DNA of 6,058 nucleotides from a bacterium (GTDB lineage: Bacteria > Verrucomicrobiota > Verrucomicrobiae > Limisphaerales > J093), in NCBI GenBank assembly GCA_021839785.1, contig JAKCAB010000225.1:1-6058 (forward strand), written 5' to 3'. The notes beneath the pieces are model-generated. The model was not told the origin of the DNA, made no database searches, and saw nothing but the letters and a program-made list of their open reading frames with translations. Below are positions 1 through 5,014 of the stretch, piece by piece (the stretch's first letter is position 1; every line of letters starts with the position of its first letter). Both the position numbers and the translations under genes were made by a program.

Positions 1-371
1 TTGTTGAAGTTGTCCTCGATCCAGCGGGCGACCATGGCGTCGCTGACTTGAACGCCCAATTTCTCCATGCGATCGATCATCACGAGGCGCTGACGTGCCT
101 GCAGGTCGAGTTGTTGGGCGGTGCGCCGGGCGTCGCTGCGGTCAGGCCAGGTGCCGGTGCGGAGGAACTGCTGGATCAGCGCCTCATTGTACGCCTCGAG
201 GTACATCTTGGCCGTGATGGGGCGCCCGTTCATCTGGCCAAACTGCGACTGGCCGCCGCCGCCGCCGTTGCGCGTGGCGCCGGGCGTGAAAAAGATCACG
301 AAGCTGACGATGGTGGCGGCGATGATCAACGCCCAAAGCCAGGTCTGATGCTTCCGAATGGTTGCAAACAT
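1..371 (-). CDS. SurA_N/PpiD-like peptidyl-prolyl cis-trans isomerase, N-terminal part (cut by window edge)
   Basis: The visible 123 residues begin MFATIRKHQTW and run off the left edge, so the catalytic parvulin (rotamase) domain is not seen. Residues about 10-28 form one strong hydrophobic helix (WLWALIIAATIVSFVIFF), an uncleaved N-terminal membrane anchor as in PpiD. A short Gly-rich linker with five consecutive Gly (36-40) follows. Residues from about 44 (GQMNGRPIT, then a helix with the YxxA pattern and an LxARQRLVMIDRMEKLGV segment) match the SurA N-terminal chaperone domain. Known role of the family: periplasmic folding of outer-membrane and secreted proteins from an inner-membrane anchor. 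The ATG at 371 is the first in-frame ATG after an upstream stop at 417-419 and sits directly before the basic/hydrophobic anchor; no good Shine-Dalgarno precedes it. The gene lies 831 nt beyond the response regulator on the same strand, so it probably has its own promoter. The family call is fairly sure; the complete domain layout is unknown. Confidence 0.85.
   Translation of the reverse strand, partial: MFATIRKHQTWLWALIIAATIVSFVIFFTPGATRNGGGGGQSQFGQMNGRPITAKMYLEAYNEALIQQFLRTGTWPDRSDARRTAQQLDLQARQRLVMIDRMEKLGVQVSDAMVARWIEDNFN
252..266. repeat. (GCC)5 trinucleotide run encoding a Gly linker
   Basis: Five perfect GCC units on the plus strand (GGC on the coding strand) encode the pentaglycine linker between the membrane anchor and the SurA_N-like domain of the isomerase. 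A short in-frame triplet run like this could vary in length between strains without breaking the gene. Confidence 0.7.
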
Positions 372-390
372 AGCGATAAAATGAGCGGTG

Positions 391-420
391 AAGCTAGCGC
401 CCGCCGCCAAACAGGGTCAA
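391..420 (-). promoter_or_regulatory. Weak candidate promoter of the isomerase gene
   Basis: On the minus strand a TTGACC (415-420) resembles a -35 box. It is followed after 18 nt by TAGCTT (391-396), which matches only three of six positions of a -10 box. Transcription would start close to 384, leaving a leader of about 13 nt before the ATG at 371. The -10 is poor and the phylum's promoter consensus is uncertain, so this is only a suggestion. Confidence 0.2.
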
Positions 421-455
421 ACGCAAAAGACGGAGCCGCCAACAGACGTTTGGCG
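405..455. repeat. 8-bp inverted repeat upstream of the isomerase gene
   Basis: CGCCAAAC (405-412) is exactly complementary to GTTTGGCG (448-455), with a 35-nt spacer. A second pair in the same interval, CAAACG (418-423) and CGTTTG (447-452), competes for the same right arm. It overlaps the weak promoter candidate about 35-85 nt upstream of the start codon, so it could be an operator-like dyad or a leader structure. It could also be chance. Confidence 0.4.
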
Positions 456-582
456 TTGGAGTGCCTTGATGGGGCAGGTTAATGGTTTCGTTGGAACACA
501 GTTCTTGAATCCCAAGTTCGAACCTCGTGCCGGCAAACCGCCTCACGAACAAACGCGGCATCGCGCGTCCCAACCGGTCGTG

Positions 583-617
583 GAGCCGATCCGGCTCAAC
601 CAGTTCCGGTCTGGTTG
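583..617. repeat. Two abutting perfect hairpins
   Basis: GAGCCG (583-588) pairs with CGGCTC (592-597) around a 3-nt loop. Sharing its last base, CAACCAG (597-603) pairs perfectly with CTGGTTG (611-617) around a 7-nt loop. Neither is followed by a T-run on either strand, so they do not look like intrinsic terminators. Confidence 0.5.
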
Positions 618-857
618 CTGTGGCCGCACTTGCTTGAGGATAGTCGGTAGGGGTGTGTTTCCCAAGGTGCGTCGGGTGATCGAGGAAGGCTGGATCGGGC
701 TGGAACGGAGAGCTTTCCGCCGGGTGCCGACGCATTTGATCACGTTCACGACGACCACACGTTCGCAGCAAAGGACATCAGCAGCGTTTGCACAGAAGCA
801 ACGATCGGCGGGAAATGGAGGTTTCCGACGGTCCACCGTGTCTCGCCGCTCACGGGC

Positions 858-914
858 GGAGAGCAGTAAGATATTTGTCAGGCCCACCCCCCGTCGCCCT
901 GACTCTGCTCCTCC
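858..914. repeat. Nested imperfect inverted repeat (candidate structured RNA element)
   Basis: The outer arms GGAGAGCAG (858-866) and CTGCTCCTCC (905-914) pair over 9 bp with a single bulged C. Inside them GTCAGG (877-882) pairs with CCTGAC (898-903). The left strand carries a 10-nt AT-rich internal loop (867-876) against one nucleotide on the right, and the terminal loop is C-rich. Two concentric stems in 57 nt are unlikely to be fully coincidental. No T-run follows on either strand, and I cannot assign the structure to a known RNA family. Confidence 0.5.
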
Positions 915-971
915 CTTCGCAGATACCTCGGATTGACCCCGCCAGCTCTCCACCCGTGAATCGGCAATCTC

Positions 972-1025
972 ACCGGTGGGCCTGGAAGGAAGGGAACTGC
1001 TAAAACCCTTTTCCAAGCCACCGGT
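972..1025. repeat. Long imperfect inverted repeat, about 18 paired bases (candidate structured RNA or binding site)
   Basis: ACCGGTGG (972-979) pairs perfectly with CCACCGGT (1018-1025). After a small internal loop, TGGAA (983-987) pairs with TTCCA (1011-1015), and after a bulged GG, AAGGG (990-994) pairs with CCCTT (1006-1010), closed by an 11-nt loop. This is the strongest secondary-structure signal in the spacer. No T-tract follows either arm. It may be part of a non-coding RNA, a transcript-stabilising hairpin 3' of the regulator gene, or the remnant of a small repeat element. Confidence 0.6.
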
Positions 1026-1075
1026 CAGGGGCACATCACTACCCCCAATCGCTGAGACCAAGTGTAGAATCGACT

Positions 1076-1093
1076 AGGGTATTTTCATATCCT
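1076..1093. repeat. Short AT-rich hairpin with a 4-nt loop
   Basis: AGGGTAT (1076-1082) faces ATATCCT (1087-1093) around TTTC. Read on the minus strand the loop is GAAA, a GNRA-type tetraloop, with one A-C mismatch in the stem; read on the plus strand that pair is a G-U wobble. It sits in the AT-rich part of the spacer, 110 nt past the regulator stop. Confidence 0.35.
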
Positions 1094-1111
1094 CATTTCG
1101 TATTAAGCACA

Positions 1112-1138
1112 CGGCGGAAAAGACGCTTTTGTCCACCG
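1112..1138 (-). terminator. Candidate hairpin 3' of the two-component genes (terminator-like, no clear T-run)
   Basis: An imperfect palindrome of 27 nt is centred near 1125: CGG/CCG outer arms, then GGA/TCC, then an AAAAG/CTTTT core, with symmetric single mismatches. Downstream in the minus direction the sequence is only mildly T-rich (TGTGCTTAATACG). It lies 65-90 nt after the regulator stop, a plausible place for transcript end. The lack of a proper T-tract keeps confidence low; Rho-dependent termination elsewhere is equally possible. Confidence 0.25.
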
Positions 1139-1141
1139 AAC

Positions 1142-1165
1142 AATTCCGGTTCCTGTTACGGAATT
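1142..1165. repeat. Perfect 7-bp inverted repeat
   Basis: AATTCCG (1142-1148) and CGGAATT (1159-1165) are perfectly complementary around a 10-nt spacer. The arms and spacing (17 nt centre to centre) could equally serve as a hairpin or as a dimeric regulator site. It lies 38 nt past the regulator stop. No function can be assigned. Confidence 0.4.
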
Positions 1166-1186
1166 AGTTAATGAAGAATGCGTTGA

Positions 1187-1200
1187 CCGCAACGTTGCGG
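1187..1200. repeat. Perfect 14-bp palindrome just after the regulator stop
   Basis: CCGCAACGTTGCGG is fully self-complementary and begins 2 nt beyond the regulator stop codon. In RNA it would form a 5-bp stem with an ACGT loop. No T-run follows on the minus strand. It may be a weak 3' hairpin or a protein-binding palindrome. Confidence 0.5.
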
Positions 1201-1202
1201 GC

Positions 1203-1868
1203 TCAACCCGGCAGTTCTCCCGGCGGCGAGGAGCGCAGGTATCTCAGCGTCGCTTCGGTGCGCGATTGGACATGCAGTTTTTCGTAGATATGGCGGATAT
1301 GCGTTCGCACGGTCAGGACGCTGATTTGCAGGCGATCCGCGATCTCTTTATAGCGGTCGCCGGTGGCGAGGCGTTGCAGGATTTCCTGTTCGCGCGCCGT
1401 CAATTTGCCCCCGCCCGCGAGGTCGGCGGTGGGCCGGCGAAAAGATTCGACCACCTTGCGGGCGATGTGCCCGGACATGGGGGAACTGCCTTGGTGCAGC
1501 TCGCTGATGGCCTCCTGGATCGACCCCGGCGGAGTCGTCTTGAGCAAATAGCCGGTGGCGCCCACGCGCAACGATTCGAGCACCTGCTCGGTGTCGTCGA
1601 ACGCGCTTAACATCATGAACTGGGTGGCCGGCATCCGCGGTTTCAATCGCGCCACGCAGGCAACGCCAGAGAGCCGCGGCAGTTGGACATCCACCAGCAC
1701 GACTTCGGGCGCGTCCAACGGCAACCCGCGCAACGCGGCCTCCGCGTTGGCATAGGCGCTGACGAATGACAGGCCCGGCGCCTGGCGAATCAGCCGCTCC
1801 AGGTCCTGGCGCCAGGCCTTGTCGTCTTCCACCACCGAGACTCGGATGGGATGGTCAACTGCGCTCAT
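1203..1868 (-). CDS. NarL/FixJ-family two-component response regulator
   Basis: The 221-residue protein has the usual size for this family. Residues about 8-125 form a receiver domain: acidic pair Asp15/Asp16 (VVEDD), phospho-acceptor Asp60 (VLVDVQLP), Ser88 at the conserved Thr/Ser position and Lys110 (YLLK). Residues about 155-211 form a LuxR-type helix-turn-helix with the LTAREQEILQRLATG start, the KEIADRLQIS helix and the recognition segment TVRTHIRHIYEKL. All key receiver residues are present, so it should be phosphorylatable. The frame stays open upstream to a TTG at 1946, but the ATG at 1868 gives the standard N-terminus directly before the first receiver strand and is preferred. This ATG lies within the kinase gene and overlaps its stop by 14 nt, implying translational coupling and partnership with that kinase. 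Its targets are unknown; the neighbouring hydrolase gene is a plausible one by inference. Confidence 0.95.
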   Translation of the reverse strand: MSAVDHPIRVSVVEDDKAWRQDLERLIRQAPGLSFVSAYANAEAALRGLPLDAPEVVLVDVQLPRLSGVACVARLKPRMPATQFMMLSAFDDTEQVLESLRVGATGYLLKTTPPGSIQEAISELHQGSSPMSGHIARKVVESFRRPTADLAGGGKLTAREQEILQRLATGDRYKEIADRLQISVLTVRTHIRHIYEKLHVQSRTEATLRYLRSSPPGELPG

Positions 1869-4800
1869 GCGGGTTTCGGCTAGGTTGGCCGCGGCGGGGA
1901 CCGCGGGAAGAAACGGGCAGACCCGGCAGCCGCACGCGCGCTTCAACTTTCGTGCCGCGTCCGGGCTGGCTGACCAGCTCCAGGGTGCCCCCCAAAGCGG
2001 TGATGCGGCTGCGCATGTTCTCCAATCCGTTGCCTTCCGAGGCGGGTGCTTGCGAGTCGAAACCGCAACCGTCGTCTTCGACCGCGATGCGCAGTTCCCC
2101 GTCGTTCACCGCCAGCCGGATGACAATCTTGCTGGCGGCGGCATGTTTCATCGCGTTGTTCAACGCCTCCTTCACCACCTGGTACAGGTTATGCCGGACA
2201 TCCGAACTGAGCGGAAGCGCGGGGAGGGGCTGCTGCACCTCCAGATGCAGGCGCGCGGGCAAGCCCTCCAACAGCTTCTCGGCGCGCTGGCAAATGAAGT
2301 TCGCGAGGCTCTCCAGATCGTCGCGTCCCGGGTTGGTGGCCCACACGACTTCGGCCAGCGATTGGACCGCCTCGCGCGCGGCTTCGGCAATGCCGCTGGC
2401 CGCCGCTTCGAGGTTGGCCGACCCGAGCGTGTTGCGGGCGACCATTTCGCTGCGGAACACGATCCGGGTCAGCGCCGCGCCCAGATCGTCGTGGATGTCG
2501 CGGGCGATCCGGGTGCGCTCGCGATCCACCAGCCGCAGTTCCTCCGCCCGTCGCAAGCGCCGGCCGATGCTCAGCTTCAATTGCCAGAGCCCCGCGCCAA
2601 GAGCCACCAGCACCCCCGCCATCGTCGCCAGGAAACTCGAGGTTTCGAAGAAGCGCGGCTGCAGCGTAAAGGCGAATTCCGCCCCGCGTTCGCTGGCGTT
2701 GCCCCGGGTGTCGTACGCCATGACCACAAAGCGGTAATGTCCCGGGCGCAACCGCGTGTAATAGGCGGTCCGCCGCTCGTTGGCCTCGGTCCACGTGTCT
2801 TCCAGCCCTTCGAGCCGGTACCGAAAGCGCGTGCGGTTCGGCGCCGTAAAAGCGCTGGCCGTGTACTCGATTTCCAGCAGCCGCCCGCTGCCCGGGCGGA
2901 GCGTGGCCGCCAACGGCTGCCGCCGGTCGATCTCGCCGGGCGGCTCAGACCTGCCGCCAGCCTGTGCCGGCGATTCCACTTCGCCAGCGACCTGGTCCCC
3001 CCAGAGCACGGTGTCGTCCACCCGCACCACGTCGATGGCCGCCAGTGGCCGCACCGGCTTGCGCCAGACGCGCCGAGGATCGATGACCGCAACGCCGCGC
3101 GTGGTGGGAAACAGGATTTCACCGCGCGAGGTCCGGAGGCCGGTCGGCGAACTCTTTTCCCCGTTCGTTTCGTCGCTGGGCAGGCCATCCGCCGCGCCAA
3201 ACCAGGCCGGATGCAGGCGGTTGGCGCGGTCTTCAAGCCAGGCGTTCAGCTCCGCCCGATCGAGCCGGTAAATGCCGCTGTTTCCGCTCACCCACAAGCC
3301 GCCGACTCCGTCATCGACGATGCCGTTGATGGTGTCCTCCCGGAGGCCCTGCTGGCTCGTGAGACTCCGAAAGCGATGGCCGCGCCAGACTGCCAGGCCG
3401 CGCGAGGTGCCCACCCACAAAGTGCCACCGCCATCGACCGCGAGTTCGCAGACGTAATCGCTGGGCAGGCCGTCGTGGATGGTCAAAAGGCGCGGACCAC
3501 CCGGCTCCAATACCGCGATGCCGCCACCGAAAGTGCCCAGCCAAATCCGGCCCGCGGCATCCTGGTGGATGGCCCGCACGTCTTCCCGCGGCAATCCATT
3601 CGTCGCCGTCAGCCAAGTCTGCTCTTGACCCGCGAGCCGGTGGACACCCTTGGCGGCGCCGACCCAAATCGCGCCGCGCGTGTCCTCGAAAATCACGCGC
3701 ACCTTGTTGCCGCCGAGATCGCCGGGCAACCGGACTTGCTCGATCCGCCCCGCCCGCAGGGTTGCCACCCCCCGGCCGGTGCCGATCCACAGCGTGTGGT
3801 GCCGATCGATCAGCAGGGCTTTGACGCTGTTGGCCGGCAGACCATCCGCGACGGTGAAACGACGCACGCCCTCGACGGCAAAGCCCAACAGGCCCCCATC
3901 GGTGGCAGCCCAAATGGTGCCGTCCGGGGCTTCACAAATCGCCCACGTGTCGTTTTCCGCGGCCACTTTCCGCTCGCCCGCCAAGGCACGGAAGACGGTG
4001 CGCCAAATGCGCAGCAACCCTCCTTCCTCCGTGCCTGCCCACAAGCTGCCCTCGCGATCAACCGTCAGGGAGTGAACTAATCCCGCCGCAAGGCCGTGTT
4101 CTTCTCCAACCCGCGTTTCCTGACCATCCCGCCAGGAGAAGATGGCACCTCCGACTGTGCCCAACCACAAACCGCCTTCAGGACGCCCGGTCAGGGCCGA
4201 GATGGCTTCCTCGGGCGCTCGCGCCTGCCAGACCAGTTCCGGCCGGCGGGCGCGGGGCGCCACGCGATACAAGCGCGCCGGCGTGGCCAGCCAGGTGGTG
4301 CCATCGGCCGCCACGAAGCGTTGAGTCACCGGTTCGTCCGGTGGCAGATTCGTTTCGCCCGCAGACGACAACCGCTCTCCCGCCAGGTGGACTTTGCCCG
4401 CCTCGTCCTCGTAAAACGCGCCATTCTGCGCCCACAGCCGGGGAAACCGTTGCGAGTGCCAGACACGGTCGGCGAACACGCGCGTCACGGCGTTTTCCGT
4501 CCCGGCCCAAACGCCTCCCGAACTGGCCGCCACCAGTCGCGCCACCGTCAGTTCCGGCAGGCCCTCGGTTTTGCCGAAGTAGGTGAACGCGCGGCCGGCG
4601 TAACGGATCAGGCCTTCGCCCGTGCCGATCCACAAGATTCCGTCGCGGTCCTCCGCGAGTGCCAGGCAGTCGTCGCTGCGGAAGGCCGGGGCGTTGTGGT
4701 GGGTGAAGACCTTCAGGCGCACGCCGTCGAAGCGGACCAACCCGCTCACGGTGCCCAGCCACAAGAATCCGTCCCGCGTTTGCAGGACCGTCTGGACGCG

Positions 4801-4974
4801 GTTGTCGGGGAGGCCGTGCTCGATGGTCCAGGTGGTGACGCGGTAACTTCCGTCGCGATTCGCGTCGGAAATGCCGGTCGCTGGCGGAGACACCCCTTGC
4901 CCGTCCGCCGCTTCGAGGGTGAAGCTCGCGAGCACCGCCGGCCAGAATGCCTTGTAACCCGCCATTGCTGCCAT
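1855..4974 (-). CDS. Propeller-type sensor histidine kinase (Reg_prop / Y_Y_Y / HisKA_3 / HATPase_c)
   Basis: The protein has about 1039 residues from the ATG at 4974. A short hydrophobic segment (AFWPAVLASFTL, about 9-20) looks like a signal peptide or anchor. Residues about 43-632 hold some 13 two-component-regulator propeller repeats with the LWxGTxxGL pattern, many preceded by an HGLPxxxV motif; this is the predicted periplasmic ligand sensor. A Y_Y_Y domain spans about 688-775 (YRLEGLEDTW, then LRPGHYRFVVMAYD). One membrane helix lies at about 780-800 (FLATMAGVLVALGAGLWQL). The cytoplasmic part has HisKA_3 with phospho-acceptor His828 (RIARDIHDDLG) and HATPase_c with the N-box (Asn939/Asn940), DGCGF (968-972) and GNGLENM (981-987). 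There is no receiver domain fused to it, unlike Bacteroidetes hybrid sensors; the receiver is the separate overlapping gene. Position +5 after the His is Ala833 rather than the usual Gln/His. The frame extends to a GTG at 5046, but that would overlap the upstream gene and give a long Arg-rich leader. Confidence 0.93.
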   Translation of the reverse strand: MAAMAGYKAFWPAVLASFTLEAADGQGVSPPATGISDANRDGSYRVTTWTIEHGLPDNRVQTVLQTRDGFLWLGTVSGLVRFDGVRLKVFTHHNAPAFRSDDCLALAEDRDGILWIGTGEGLIRYAGRAFTYFGKTEGLPELTVARLVAASSGGVWAGTENAVTRVFADRVWHSQRFPRLWAQNGAFYEDEAGKVHLAGERLSSAGETNLPPDEPVTQRFVAADGTTWLATPARLYRVAPRARRPELVWQARAPEEAISALTGRPEGGLWLGTVGGAIFSWRDGQETRVGEEHGLAAGLVHSLTVDREGSLWAGTEEGGLLRIWRTVFRALAGERKVAAENDTWAICEAPDGTIWAATDGGLLGFAVEGVRRFTVADGLPANSVKALLIDRHHTLWIGTGRGVATLRAGRIEQVRLPGDLGGNKVRVIFEDTRGAIWVGAAKGVHRLAGQEQTWLTATNGLPREDVRAIHQDAAGRIWLGTFGGGIAVLEPGGPRLLTIHDGLPSDYVCELAVDGGGTLWVGTSRGLAVWRGHRFRSLTSQQGLREDTINGIVDDGVGGLWVSGNSGIYRLDRAELNAWLEDRANRLHPAWFGAADGLPSDETNGEKSSPTGLRTSRGEILFPTTRGVAVIDPRRVWRKPVRPLAAIDVVRVDDTVLWGDQVAGEVESPAQAGGRSEPPGEIDRRQPLAATLRPGSGRLLEIEYTASAFTAPNRTRFRYRLEGLEDTWTEANERRTAYYTRLRPGHYRFVVMAYDTRGNASERGAEFAFTLQPRFFETSSFLATMAGVLVALGAGLWQLKLSIGRRLRRAEELRLVDRERTRIARDIHDDLGAALTRIVFRSEMVARNTLGSANLEAAASGIAEAAREAVQSLAEVVWATNPGRDDLESLANFICQRAEKLLEGLPARLHLEVQQPLPALPLSSDVRHNLYQVVKEALNNAMKHAAASKIVIRLAVNDGELRIAVEDDGCGFDSQAPASEGNGLENMRSRITALGGTLELVSQPGRGTKVEARVRLPGLPVSSRGPRRGQPSRNPHERS

Positions 4975-4993
4975 CTGTCCATTCAGCGAACCA

Positions 4994-4998
4994 CTCCT
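4994..4998 (-). promoter_or_regulatory. AGGAG Shine-Dalgarno-like site before the kinase gene
   Basis: AGGAG on the minus strand lies in the 40-nt gap between the hydrolase stop and the kinase. It is 19 nt from the preferred ATG at 4974, which is longer than usual. It is 7 nt from an in-frame CTG at 4984-4986 and 11 nt from an out-of-frame ATG at 4980-4982. The site supports initiation in this area but leaves the exact kinase start open (CTG 4986, ATG 4974 or ATG 4965). Confidence 0.4.
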
Positions 4999-5014
4999 GG
5001 CCGGCGCCCCTGGG

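Larger units (their letters stand above)
372..1202. other. 831-nt intergenic region, no convincing gene, rich in inverted repeats
   Basis: This stretch separates the response regulator stop from the isomerase start, both on the minus strand. Open frames exist on both strands (for example 388-936 plus and 543-1061 minus), but their translations are rich in Arg, Ser, Pro and Thr, show no recognisable domain, and overlap each other, as expected from chance in GC-rich DNA. The part from about 1060 to 1180 is visibly more AT-rich than the flanking genes, which fits a region holding transcription signals. Several inverted repeats lie here and are listed separately. No tRNA, rRNA, RNase P, tmRNA or SRP RNA signature was found by eye. 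The region should contain the end of the kinase/regulator transcript and the isomerase promoter. Confidence 0.7.

Noticed and set aside
48..482. Plus-strand open frame of 144 codons
   Set aside because: It is antisense to the isomerase N-terminus, whose membrane anchor and SurA_N-like pattern are convincing on the other strand.
505..545. GTTCGAAC near 517, resembling a tRNA T-loop
   Set aside because: The flanking bases do not form the 5-bp T-stem on either strand, and no acceptor, D or anticodon stems fit.
688..707. Two 10-nt near-identical tandem units (GGCTGGATCG, GGCTGGAACG)
   Set aside because: Only two copies and short; no sign of a longer array or an insertion boundary.
975..1000. 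GGAAGGAAG resembling the core of bacterial SRP RNA
   Set aside because: The flanking CAGG and AGCAG segments of the SRP hairpin are missing, and these bases instead pair within the 972-1025 inverted repeat.
388..1061. Overlapping open frames in the spacer (388-936 plus, 543-1061 minus, 394-771 minus)
   Set aside because: Their translations are low in hydrophobic core patterns, carry no known motif, have no good ribosome site and overlap each other on opposite strands. Treated as chance frames, although a fast-evolving small protein cannot be fully excluded.
840..1075. Possible cobalamin riboswitch or RNase P RNA
   Set aside because: The diagnostic conserved segments of either RNA are not present on either strand, and no suitable gene follows within a normal leader distance.
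1819..4080. A 753-codon open frame on the plus strand, antisense to the kinase gene
   Set aside because: It lies opposite a clearly real propeller kinase. Its translation is rich in Arg, Ala, Pro and Gln with no domain, and its apparent repeats mirror the propeller repeats. Long antisense frames of this kind are common in GC-rich genes.
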